Source of the DNA: Halovenus marina
Lineage (GTDB): Archaea > Halobacteriota > Halobacteria > Halobacteriales > Haloarculaceae
Direction of reading: 5' to 3'
NCBI RefSeq assembly: GCF_051414115.1
Contig: NZ_JBLKNZ010000002.1
Span: 62,001 to 126,000 of the forward strand
Length of the DNA stretch: 64,000 nucleotides
Below the pieces are notes generated by a model. It did no database searches, was not told the origin of the DNA, and was given only the letters and a program-made list of their open reading frames with translations. A program made the position numbers and the translations under genes. Position 1 is the stretch's first letter. Each line of letters begins with the position of its first letter. Shown here piece after piece: positions 34,419-42,740 of the stretch.

Positions 34419-35411
34419 ATGGAGTACCCACATTCACCTGATGTCGAGGAACGGGAGTTGTTAGAAGACGGCTTCTCTGCTGGTTGGGGCGCACATCATC
34501 AACCCTCCGAGCGATATTGGATCGATTGTCATACCCATATGCTGGAGACTGAAGCAGGCAGCGTAGTTGACGTAATTGAGGATTGGACCGATTACCTTAA
34601 CGCGTGGCGGTTTGCAGGGGCCGTGGGAGTTGATGGCCGTCCCGCAGTTATTGATGAATTCGAGATCGCAGACAGAGAGACTGATCATTTCCAGTGGATG
34701 TCGCGACTCGACTATGATAACCCCAGCATGGACGCTATCGGCTCCAGTTTGGAGGCTGGCGCTTGTGGCCTAAAACTCCATAATAAACCGCTGATCGAAG
34801 CAGGGGAACCGCCTTCAAAGTGGCAAGACCCAGAGTGGCACGATGTCTTCGATCGACTGGAAACGGCTGATCTCCCGGTCTTCTGGCACGTAACTCAACG
34901 ACTTACTGACGCCCCCTATATCGGACAGGGCCGGAATAAAAACTGGAATCAAGTATCAAACAGTGACACGAATTATACAAACGAAGATCTTCTCCAGTCC
35001 TTCATCGAGATAGTGGAAGAGTATCCTGACACAGACTTTATTGGAGCACATCAGTTGCATCTCGGATTCGATCGGCTCGCAAAGTTATTCGAGTTGTATC
35101 CAAACCTCTATATCGATACCAGTGCCGGATTTTTCATTCGCTGGGGTGATCGCATCTATCCCCAAGACCGAGATCGGGTACGGGAGTTCGTTATGAATTG
35201 GTCCGACAGGATTCTGTTCGGGACAGACTGCGCCCTCCACGGAGATGTTCAAACCGCGAATCTACGTCAGCAATTCCTTGGCCATGTTCGATTTATCAGA
35301 CAGCTCAACCTCCCTGATAACGAACTCCAACAAATATCTCATCTCAACGCTGAACGATTGCTAAATCTTGAGCACGTGCGAGATACGGGTGGAGATGGAG
35401 TCCGTCCCTAG
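34419..35411 (+). CDS. Amidohydrolase (TIM-barrel metal-dependent hydrolase, Amidohydro_2 type)
   Basis: This 330-residue protein has the strand-1 metal motif DCHTH (His38 and His40), a likely metal histidine in VFWHVTQ, another in FIGAHQLHLG, and the catalytic aspartate in LFGTDCAL. These are in the order expected for the amidohydrolase superfamily. The arrangement resembles ACMSD/4-oxalomesaconate-type hydrolases and decarboxylases, but the substrate cannot be read from sequence. It lies alone, 244 bp before the MrfB-like gene on the same strand, with no obvious functional link to DNA repair. All expected metal ligands appear present, so it should be active in the cytoplasm. Confidence 0.82.
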   Translation: MEYPHSPDVEERELLEDGFSAGWGAHHQPSERYWIDCHTHMLETEAGSVVDVIEDWTDYLNAWRFAGAVGVDGRPAVIDEFEIADRETDHFQWMSRLDYDNPSMDAIGSSLEAGACGLKLHNKPLIEAGEPPSKWQDPEWHDVFDRLETADLPVFWHVTQRLTDAPYIGQGRNKNWNQVSNSDTNYTNEDLLQSFIEIVEEYPDTDFIGAHQLHLGFDRLAKLFELYPNLYIDTSAGFFIRWGDRIYPQDRDRVREFVMNWSDRILFGTDCALHGDVQTANLRQQFLGHVRFIRQLNLPDNELQQISHLNAERLLNLEHVRDTGGDGVRP

Positions 35412-35655
35412 AAAACCGTGGGCCAAGATTTCTCACGTTTGGATGGATTGAGTGTCGTGTACCAGGAGAAAATAAGGTGACGGGGACCAGTTTCGTTCTG
35501 GGGTAGATGTTTATCACACCCACCGACTAATCCTAAATATGGCCAACTGGGAGATTTATAAAATACAACCTCGAGTATCCTGTCGCGAAGGATATCGTCG
35601 AGACTGCTGTGCGGTACCCGGTTTAGATGATTTGAGAACAGATCCATCTTGAAAC

Positions 35656-37104
35656 ATGTTGGAATTGACCGTCTACTCTGAAGAAGCTATTTCACGATCT
35701 ACTTCGATGCAGATTACCGACTCTCTCGAGTACTTTTCACCTGATGTTGTTCTTGTACCGTCAGACCGGTTTCGATACGAGCTAACGACTCTTGTTTCAA
35801 ATTCTACGGAAGTAATTTCTCTGGACTCCCATCATTCGAAGCTACGTCATATATCGACGGTTCGTGGAGTCGAGTTATTGGTAGCACCGACGATAGATGC
35901 TCTCTCATCCCTTTCGGAGTACGAACGTGAACACCCCGCAAAAACGGTTTCAGACACGTATCTTCTCTCAGATATACTCGAACTCGATGTCAAACCAACA
36001 CGCCTCGAAACACGACTCGTAGGATGCGACCAGTACGAAACCAGATTTGCTGATGATAATTTGGAGCGGTCATTCACACACCTGACACCAAATGCGAATC
36101 CGGGATATCGTCAAACGTGGGGTACACTCCATGTACAGGGAGTGATGCCCGGCGTAAATATCACTCACTCTAACTCAGGACCACAAATCGCTCATCTCTC
36201 ATTACTCCCGGACGGGGTTGTCTCGGCACGCACACGGATGGCCTCTCAGTTCGGAGTTCGAGCACTCAACCAGGTCGGTCAGACTCGCTGTGAGACGCTT
36301 CGGGAAGCAGGATTTCGATTTCCTGAAGAGATCGCCGACGCAGAGTTATCACGCCTGATGGACATCTCCGGGTTTGGACGCTCGACTGCGAAGACTATCG
36401 TCGATGCTGCTGAGGCGTTTGTCGCAGGGGAAGTTCGTCGAACTGGAGACGGCACACTTCCAGGCGGCGACCCGATATTCATCGACATCGAAACTGACGG
36501 TTTGAATCCAACCATCGTGTGGCTTATCGGTGTGTTGGACAGACAAGGCGATGAACGGTATCTCTCGTTCCTGAATACTGACCCGAACAATCCCGGTGAT
36601 GCTGTTGAGTCGTTTATGTCGTGGCTAGACGCATACGGTCACAACCGGCCTGTTGTCGCGTATAATGGATACGAGTTTGATTTCCCGATAATTGAGGAAC
36701 ACGTCAATCGTTATTGTCCGGAGCATCTCGAACTCTGGGAGGATACCTGGAAATTTGACCCGTACCGGTGGGCTGTATCGGAGGGCAAAGCCCTCCTCCC
36801 AGGGCGAACGAATAAATTAGATGATGTTGCTCAGGCACTCGGCTGGACGTCTGAAGAGACTGGGCTCACGGGCGAAACAGTCGCACGATTATTTCAGGCC
36901 TACATGGAGAATCCCTCACCCGAGACTGAATTGGATTGGGAACGACACGAACGATATTGCGAAGACGACGTCCGGGCGCTTGCATACGTGTATGATGCGC
37001 TCGACGACGCATCTACTCGAGCGAATTCCGAGGCCACGAGTTCAGGTGAATCACAATCAAGAAAATCAAGCAACACGGCTCAAGGCCGTCTCACCGACTT
37101 TTGA
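35656..37104 (+). CDS. MrfB-like (YprB-type) DEDD exonuclease with HhH and a C-terminal PIP-box
   Basis: This 482-residue protein has a unique N-terminal half, then a helix-hairpin-helix region LMDISGFGRSTAKTIVDAA at about 235-255. An RNase H-fold exonuclease follows: IFIDIETDGLNP (DxE), AYNGYEFDFPII, KLDDVAQALGW and YCEDDVRALAYVY. This matches YprB/MrfB, the exonuclease that works with the helicase MrfA in mitomycin C repair in Bacillus. The last residues are QGRLTDF, a good match to the PCNA-interacting Q-x-x-L/I-x-x-F motif at the extreme C-terminus, suggesting recruitment to the sliding clamp. The stop is 5 bp before the start of the MrfA-like gene, so the two form an operon. Confidence 0.85.
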   Translation: MLELTVYSEEAISRSTSMQITDSLEYFSPDVVLVPSDRFRYELTTLVSNSTEVISLDSHHSKLRHISTVRGVELLVAPTIDALSSLSEYEREHPAKTVSDTYLLSDILELDVKPTRLETRLVGCDQYETRFADDNLERSFTHLTPNANPGYRQTWGTLHVQGVMPGVNITHSNSGPQIAHLSLLPDGVVSARTRMASQFGVRALNQVGQTRCETLREAGFRFPEEIADAELSRLMDISGFGRSTAKTIVDAAEAFVAGEVRRTGDGTLPGGDPIFIDIETDGLNPTIVWLIGVLDRQGDERYLSFLNTDPNNPGDAVESFMSWLDAYGHNRPVVAYNGYEFDFPIIEEHVNRYCPEHLELWEDTWKFDPYRWAVSEGKALLPGRTNKLDDVAQALGWTSEETGLTGETVARLFQAYMENPSPETELDWERHERYCEDDVRALAYVYDALDDASTRANSEATSSGESQSRKSSNTAQGRLTDF

Positions 37105-37109
37105 ATCAC

Positions 37110-39536
37110 ATGGCTAACACAAACGACCCCTCAGATACGGAAAGTACGCCGTTTCATACAGCGAAGCTCAAGGCTACGTATCCACATTATAAACAGCAGT
37201 TACTCGCGACAAGAACGCAGTCGGAGCAGCACGCAGACACCGTCGCAGCGGATACTGTTCTCCCTCCTGAGATAGCTAATTGTCTCGAAAACGATCTCTA
37301 TTCTCATCAAGCGGAGGCTCTCGATCGACTCACTGACGGTGAGAACGTTTCGGTCGCGACGTCGACTTCGTCAGGGAAAACCTGGGTGTATACACTTTAT
37401 TACGCGCTTCGAAAGCACCGTAACCCGGACGCGCGAGCGTTGTTCCTGTATCCGACGAAAGCTCTAAGCGCCGATCAGGAACAAGCTGTGAACAACTTGT
37501 TCAAACAAATCGGTCTTGACGCGACCGCGGAAACCTACGATGGCGATACTCCCGGTGACCGGAGACCGATCATCCGCGATCGGGCTGATGTGGTCATCTC
37601 AAATTTCGCTGGCATCAACGCCTATCTCAACACGCACGTCAAATGGCGGGATATCTTCTCGAACTGTGAACTCCTGGTCATCGACGAGAGCCATACATAT
37701 ACTGGGATCCACGGAATGCACGTTTCCTGGATCGTTCGACGACTACGGCGTATCCTGGAATATTACGGTGCAACACCACAGATTGTCTGTTCCACAGCGA
37801 CAATCGGGAATCCGAAAGCCCACCCCGAGACGCTCACCGGTTCGGAGTTCTCTGTCGTCGATGCAGACGGCAGCCCGCGTGGAAAACGAGAAATCGCGTT
37901 CTGGCAACCCCCGATAGATTCCGACGATTCCCACTCAGATATCGACACACAGGACGCCATTCCGTCGATGCGTGTGAACGCCAACAAAGAAGCTGCATCG
38001 CTCCTGGCTCATCTCGGTCTCAACGACGTGCAGACATTACAGTTCACTCGCTCTCGGCAAGAGACGGAATTCGGGGCGAAACAAGCAATTGCTGCTGCCA
38101 AACGCAATCCGCAGCAGGGGTATCTCGATGTGGATCCGTACCACGCAGGGTTGAGTAAATCAAAACGCCGAGCCACGGAGAACAACCTCAAATCTGGCTC
38201 ACTCGACGGTGTCCTCACGACAAGCGCTCTCGAACTCGGTATCGATATCGGCTCCGTCGACGCCACCATTCTCGCTGGCTATCCCGGGACTCGACAATCG
38301 TTCTGGCAACAAATCGGTCGAGCAGGCCGGAATTCATCTGAGGCGCTCTCGGTGTTTGTCCCTCGGAGCGACGCTATAGACCAGTATATCTTGGATCACC
38401 CCGAGTACCTCTTGGGGGACAATATTGAAGACGCAGTCGTCGACCTCTCGAATAATGCAGTATACGCGCAACACATCTTGTGCGCGGGTGCAGAACGGCC
38501 CTTGACCCGGGACGATGCGACCTGGTTCGGTTCCGAGGATCGCCTCGAACGAGCCGTCCAGATGTGGAAAGACGCCGGACAAATGACCGGCGACCTTGAC
38601 CGTGGAGCGCAGTACGATGGCCCTCCACGCCCTCAGGGCACTATTTCGATGTATGCGACCACTGATGAACAGTACCGTGTTCGACGCGTTGACGGCGATA
38701 TCGACATGGAGCCGTTGGATAAAGAACGAGTCTACCGCGAGTACCATCCCGGAGCGCTCACATTATACGATGGAACACAGTACGAGGTCGTCGATGTTGT
38801 TGAAGAAACACCTCGGCCATACGTGGAAGTTGAACAGGTTCAAACCAACACGTATACACAGACGTTGAGCGACAAACGCGTCCACAACCTCGAAATCGAA
38901 CGGTCACGCGACTTGGGCGACGGCTATCGTCTCTGTGCCGGAATGGGCGACGTCGATGTACACTACCATTCGTACAAAGAGATCGATATCAACACCGGGA
39001 AAGCTGTCGGAATGCCGACATCGACTGGTCTTGATCCGATATCGCTACGGACGCAATTGATGTGGGTCGAATTCCCACCCACCATCGGTGACCGAGTGAT
39101 TAGAGAAATCCCGTCAGAGACACTCCTCTCACCCCCTGAAGATTCACCGATGGGTGCGGAGGAGTGGACACTTGGCGGTGGTCTCCACGGCGGCGAACAC
39201 GGGATGATAAAAATGTCGCCGCTCGAACTCCGCCTCGATAACAGTGACATGGGGGGACTGAGTACACTAACGCATCCAGAAGTCGACTCCCCGGTGTGGT
39301 TTATCCACGACGCCGTAGAAGGTGGGGTTGGGTTCTCCCACAGCATCTATGATAATTTCACTGCTGTTGCTGAACGGACGATTGAACGGGTTGAGGAATG
39401 CGACTGCGACCGACCAGAAGGATGTCCCTCCTGTCTTATGAGTAGCCAATGTGGGAATGAAAACGAACCACTACACCGTCCAGCCACCTCTGTCTTACTC
39501 AACGCAGTTCTCGGACAGTTCTCAGAGGATACGTAA
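37110..39536 (+). CDS. MrfA-like (YprA-type) DEAD/DEAH-box helicase with zinc-binding C-terminus
   Basis: From ATG 37110 the protein is 808 residues (a TTG at 37101 is in frame but overlaps the upstream stop). Walker A is ATSTSSGKTW, the DEAH-type box is VIDESHTY followed by GIHGMHVSWIVRRLRR, and motif VI is WQQIGRAGR. The C-terminal domain (DUF1998 type) ends with four cysteines in CDCDRPEGCPSC and SQCGNENEP, the zinc cluster typical of MrfA/YprA and Hrq1-like helicases. It lies directly after the MrfB-like exonuclease, the same helicase-nuclease pair that repairs mitomycin C adducts independently of UvrABC in Bacillus. It is intact. Confidence 0.9.
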   Translation: MANTNDPSDTESTPFHTAKLKATYPHYKQQLLATRTQSEQHADTVAADTVLPPEIANCLENDLYSHQAEALDRLTDGENVSVATSTSSGKTWVYTLYYALRKHRNPDARALFLYPTKALSADQEQAVNNLFKQIGLDATAETYDGDTPGDRRPIIRDRADVVISNFAGINAYLNTHVKWRDIFSNCELLVIDESHTYTGIHGMHVSWIVRRLRRILEYYGATPQIVCSTATIGNPKAHPETLTGSEFSVVDADGSPRGKREIAFWQPPIDSDDSHSDIDTQDAIPSMRVNANKEAASLLAHLGLNDVQTLQFTRSRQETEFGAKQAIAAAKRNPQQGYLDVDPYHAGLSKSKRRATENNLKSGSLDGVLTTSALELGIDIGSVDATILAGYPGTRQSFWQQIGRAGRNSSEALSVFVPRSDAIDQYILDHPEYLLGDNIEDAVVDLSNNAVYAQHILCAGAERPLTRDDATWFGSEDRLERAVQMWKDAGQMTGDLDRGAQYDGPPRPQGTISMYATTDEQYRVRRVDGDIDMEPLDKERVYREYHPGALTLYDGTQYEVVDVVEETPRPYVEVEQVQTNTYTQTLSDKRVHNLEIERSRDLGDGYRLCAGMGDVDVHYHSYKEIDINTGKAVGMPTSTGLDPISLRTQLMWVEFPPTIGDRVIREIPSETLLSPPEDSPMGAEEWTLGGGLHGGEHGMIKMSPLELRLDNSDMGGLSTLTHPEVDSPVWFIHDAVEGGVGFSHSIYDNFTAVAERTIERVEECDCDRPEGCPSCLMSSQCGNENEPLHRPATSVLLNAVLGQFSEDT

Positions 39537-39694
39537 ACCGCCTCGGAGCCAATCTCGAGGAACTCAGTCACCTCCGTCCGTAAACCGTACTCTACGACAA
39601 TTTCGGGAAAGGAGGTGGTGTCCACATCCTTACACATGACCGATCACCTCCAGAGCGAACCGGTCTGTGCAGCCCAATCGTGAGGGATTTGGGG

Positions 39695-39712
39695 CGCCAC
39701 GCAGTGGTGGCG
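39695..39712. terminator. Hairpin downstream of the MrfA-like gene
   Basis: CGCCAC and GTGGCG form a 6-bp stem with a 6-nt loop, preceded by GGGG and followed by TTTCACATATGCCCTTTTT. Its position 160 bp after the helicase stop fits a terminator. It also resembles the palindrome at 34189-34204, so it could instead be a mobile-element edge. Confidence 0.4.
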
Positions 39713-39757
39713 TTTCACATATGCCCTTTTTCTCCCTAAAGGTTTGTGCTGGGTACG

Positions 39758-39886
39758 TTAGTCGATGATCTCGACGATCTTAGAGCAGATTGGGCACTTC
39801 CCCCTCCCGCCTTCCTCGGCACTCAGTAACTTTGATTCTTGGCCCGTCCACCCACAATCAGGACAAAGTACGTCTGTGGAACCCAT
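39758..39886 (-). CDS. Very small zinc-ribbon protein (42 aa)
   Basis: Starting at ATG 39886 the frame encodes 42 residues with LCPDCGWTGQ near the N-terminus and GKCPICSK near the C-terminus, two CxxC pairs separated by about 22 residues. This is the form of a rubredoxin-like or zinc-ribbon micro-protein; such small zinc-finger proteins are abundant in haloarchaea and several affect swarming, biofilm and stress. A TATA-like TATATAAG lies 25-30 bp upstream (about 39912-39920). It is convergent with the MrfA-like gene. Confidence 0.75.
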   Translation of the reverse strand: MGSTDVLCPDCGWTGQESKLLSAEEGGRGKCPICSKIVEIID

Positions 39887-40041
39887 CTTCTAGATTACTG
39901 TCTGAACTCAACTTATATAGAATTTATGATACTGGTGAATATTATCGAAAACCACAACTGATGATACAAGTGAGATACAATAACTCTCGATCTCCCACTT
40001 CTGAAACCACTTAGTTGGGGGCTATCGATGGAGGATTAAGC

Positions 40042-40083
40042 GTTAACCAACAATCTCATGTACTTACGGCTTTTGTTGGTTAA
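40042..40083. repeat. Palindrome copy 3, directly upstream of the DUF6788-like gene
   Basis: GTTAACCAACA at 40042-40052 and TGTTGGTTAA at 40074-40083 again enclose exactly 21 bp. The right arm ends 13 bp before the ATG at 40097, so it covers the expected promoter of that gene and could be an operator. The spacer differs from copies 1 and 2. Confidence 0.8.
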
Positions 40084-40096
40084 TAGGACTCAATCC

Positions 40097-40414
40097 ATGT
40101 CATACTCTCCACCACCAGTTCCGTCTGATATCCCAGACGACATCGTCCGAGATCTCGATAATTGTTCCCCGGCACAACTCCGTTCGGTCGCGAAGTACGC
40201 CGAAGAACTTGCTGAGTACCGAGAACGAGAAGAACGATTATCAGAAGAACAGAACGGTGATGATGCTGTACCCGAAGACACTCCAGATGATGTTCCTGCA
40301 AAGGCAACTATCACCATAAAAGAAATCAACGAGAACCGATACTATTACTGGCAGTGGCGGGAGGGAGACAAAATAAAATCCAAATACAAGGGGCCGGTCA
40401 ACGCTGATGAATAA
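40097..40414 (+). CDS. DUF6788-like small protein
   Basis: This 105-residue protein (ATG 40097 preferred over 40058, which would start inside the palindrome) has a helical N-terminal half, SPAQLRSVAKYAEELAEYRE, and a basic C-terminal module, NRYYYWQWREGDKIKSKYKGP. The latter is the common haloarchaeal DUF6788 signature, in which a Y-x-Y-x-QWR-x-G-x-K module ends in YKGP. The same module is found in phage and plasmid proteins and resembles the AP2-like or integrase arm-type DNA-binding hairpin. The palindrome covering its promoter suggests autoregulation, but that is inference. Confidence 0.75.
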   Translation: MSYSPPPVPSDIPDDIVRDLDNCSPAQLRSVAKYAEELAEYREREERLSEEQNGDDAVPEDTPDDVPAKATITIKEINENRYYYWQWREGDKIKSKYKGPVNADE

Positions 40415-40507
40415 CTGAGCATACCGCGTATACCACCGTGGAATACAGTCAGCGATAATCAACGATACTTCCGGAGAACATCCAGCGAATTGATTGGCTG
40501 TAAAATT

Positions 40508-40568
40508 GGCCTTGTTGAAATCCTCAGTCGGTGATAATTTTCAACGAGCCTGTTGCATACAGGGCGCG
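40508..40568 (+). repeat. Dispersed 57-bp repeat, copy R2
   Basis: It starts GGCCTTGTTGAAATCCTCAG, then GGTGATAAT, and ends CTGTTGCATACAGGGCG. It is one of the better-preserved copies and lies in an intergenic gap without other features. Confidence 0.65.
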
Positions 40569-40692
40569 TATCTCTCAGCGGTCTATTTCATTATCAAATG
40601 AGGCTCCGTCTTAGTGACTAGTACAGACTCCGATGCCTGATTGAAATTCTGTGGTACGTTTTAACATAGAGCCAACTGTTGTTTCAAGAACG

Positions 40693-40974
40693 ATGCCAGA
40701 CCCAGAGCTACCGATGCTTCCAGATGGTACGACGCTTCGATGGCAGTACCTCGAGCAAGGGGAATACTCCGCAATAACGATTTTTGCGGAAGTTCAAGAT
40801 GGGCGGATTCAGTTCCAAGTCGAGCCAAGGAGGCCCTCAGGCACGACACGTGATTTTGATAAACTAATTAGAGGGGACGATGGGTACGCATGGGACTATC
40901 CGTGGGAAGAATGGGAGTGGAATGACGGAGAGGAATGGGTTCCAATTAAGGCGCTCAGAGAAGGTAATAATTGA
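40693..40974 (+). CDS. Small acidic protein, function unknown
   Basis: From ATG 40693 it has 93 residues, rich in W, E and P (DYPWEEWEWNDGEEW). The N-terminal half looks like a small beta barrel (LRWQYLEQGEYSAITIFAEVQDGRIQFQVEP). No family is recognised. It stands alone, upstream of the convergent tnpB at 41067. Confidence 0.6.
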   Translation: MPDPELPMLPDGTTLRWQYLEQGEYSAITIFAEVQDGRIQFQVEPRRPSGTTRDFDKLIRGDDGYAWDYPWEEWEWNDGEEWVPIKALREGNN

Positions 40975-41066
40975 GTCTTTGTCATACTCAGATTTCGTTT
41001 AACGTCGTAGAATCGGGATATTAGAGAAGACCGTGCGCCAAGTTCACGCTGTAAACTACCCCCACC

Positions 41067-42389
41067 CTACTCGCTCACGGCTTCGCCGTTCGCTTCGTTG
41101 AGGGTTCCGTCAGACAGAGTCTGACGACGTGGAGGCTGTGAGCCTCCACTGGGGCTTTCGCGTGGACTCCCGCTCTGGCCGGAATCCCCGGCAGGAGGTT
41201 CATACTCTCCGTTCGCGTTCAACGTCCCGCGATTCAAGCGCACGCCTACGGGTGCGCCTCCGCCGTCCCCAGTTTGGTTCCGGCGGAGATACCGCAAGCC
41301 GATGTTCTTGGCGGCGTTGTAGTCGGCGTGGTTCTCGTATCCGCATTTCAGGCACTCGAAGTCCTCGCCGTCGCGGTTGTCTGGGTGCGTGAACCCACAG
41401 TGTGAACAACGGCGTGATGTATTCTCTGGGTCCACCTGCTCCACGTCGATACCGTGGAGTTCGGCCCTGTATTCGACGTACTCGTACAACCGCTCAAACG
41501 CCCACTTGTGCCCCCACGAGGTACCGGAGAGGCGGTCGCGGATGCCGGTCAACTCCTCGAAAGCGATGACCGTACAACCGTTCTCGACGGCTTCCTCAAT
41601 GATGCCGTTGGCAATCCGGTGGAGCATCATCTTGAACCGACCCGTCTCCTTGCGACCGACCGCTTGGATGTTCTCGTGAGCGTGACGTGAGCCACACTGC
41701 TGGAGTGAGGCCCGGCGTTTCTCGTACTCGCGCCGCCAGTGGTCGAACTCGTGCCCGCTCCAGAACGTGCCCGTTGACGTGACCGCGAGGTGGTTCACGC
41801 CGAGGTCAACGCCGAGGACTGTGCTGTGCTCGGTCGTTACCTGCTCCGGCGTGTCCGACTCCATCTCCGCCTTTGTGCGGAGATGAAGAAACCACTCGCC
41901 GTCCTTGTTGTGGAGTTCTGCCCCCGTCACCTCGTAGTCGTCGTTGTCGAGATACCGGCTGTGAGGTGTGTCGCGGCCGCCGTCTGGTAGGACGTACTCG
42001 ACTTCGATGCGTTCGTCTATCGTGGCGAGGGAAACGTGGTCGTCGTGGAACGTCGCACACCGCTTGTCGTAGACAACGGTCGGCTTCGAGAAGTGTGGTT
42101 TGCCAGCATACTCACCTTGCTTCCAACGAGCAACGACGCCCTGTACGGCGTCGGCGGCCTTGTTGCGGGCGTTCTGGACGAGATTCGCGTGTAACCGGGT
42201 CCGGTCACGCACGTCGTCGTAGGTTTCCTCCTGCAACTGGGCCTTGCTCGTGGTCTTGTAGTTGCCTTGCCAAGCGTGGTCAACGACGTAGTTGGCAGCC
42301 CATAGAAACTCATCGACTGTCTCGCGGAGAAGTGCGGCGTCGTCGCTGTCCACGTCGAGTTTCACCGGGACAGTACGCCGCACCTCCAT
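41067..42389 (-). CDS. tnpB: TnpB, canonical active-site form
   Basis: This 440-residue protein has RuvC-I VLGVDLGVNHLAV (Asp), RuvC-II VIAFEELTG (Glu), zinc ribbon CSHCGFTHPD and CLKCGYENH, and RuvC-III HADYNAAKN (Asp). TnpB is the RNA-guided nuclease of IS200/IS605-family elements. No tnpA is nearby, so this is an IS1341-type element. It ends with a long G/S/P-rich tail. The region beyond the stop (about 41000-41066) should carry the right end and guide-RNA scaffold. It is about 65 percent similar by eye to the copy at 48234, so the two are not recent duplicates. Confidence 0.92.
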   Translation of the reverse strand: MEVRRTVPVKLDVDSDDAALLRETVDEFLWAANYVVDHAWQGNYKTTSKAQLQEETYDDVRDRTRLHANLVQNARNKAADAVQGVVARWKQGEYAGKPHFSKPTVVYDKRCATFHDDHVSLATIDERIEVEYVLPDGGRDTPHSRYLDNDDYEVTGAELHNKDGEWFLHLRTKAEMESDTPEQVTTEHSTVLGVDLGVNHLAVTSTGTFWSGHEFDHWRREYEKRRASLQQCGSRHAHENIQAVGRKETGRFKMMLHRIANGIIEEAVENGCTVIAFEELTGIRDRLSGTSWGHKWAFERLYEYVEYRAELHGIDVEQVDPENTSRRCSHCGFTHPDNRDGEDFECLKCGYENHADYNAAKNIGLRYLRRNQTGDGGGAPVGVRLNRGTLNANGEYEPPAGDSGQSGSPRESPSGGSQPPRRQTLSDGTLNEANGEAVSE

Positions 42390-42740
42390 ACGTCAGATGT
42401 ATGGCTGGTAGTTTATCAACATTAGGGAGAAAGGGCGGCAACAGTCCGTGGTGTGTTTCGGGGTTGTCGGCTCCTGCGCGCGGGCTTTGCCCGCTCGTAC
42501 GGCCCGAGGCGCTCCGCGCCTCGCTGTCGCCTCCGGCCTCGAAACTGCTGAATGCAGCACGAACTACTTAACAGATCGACGGTAGATCGATTCGGAGTCT
42601 ACGAACCGCAATAACGCTTGTTGCGCACGCGAACCTCGACAAAAACTCTGATACAGAAAGGAAAGTGCAAAGTCTCCTATAACTCGCTCCGCGTTGATCT
42701 CTCTACTCAACAGTTATACTGCTAAGGCATTATGGCCAAA
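42390..42740. other. GC-rich hairpin cluster upstream of tnpB
   Basis: Two strong hairpins, GCGGGCTTTGCCCGC at about 42480-42494 and GAGGCGCTCCGCGCCTC at about 42508-42524, lie within about 45 bp. ACTGCTGAATGCAGC follows. This looks like the left end of the TnpB element at 41067-42389 or an older IS end. No gene is supported in 42390-42740. Confidence 0.45.

Noticed and set aside
41873..42571. A 232-codon plus-strand frame opposite tnpB
   Set aside because: Strongly R- and S-rich antisense shadow of an intact tnpB.
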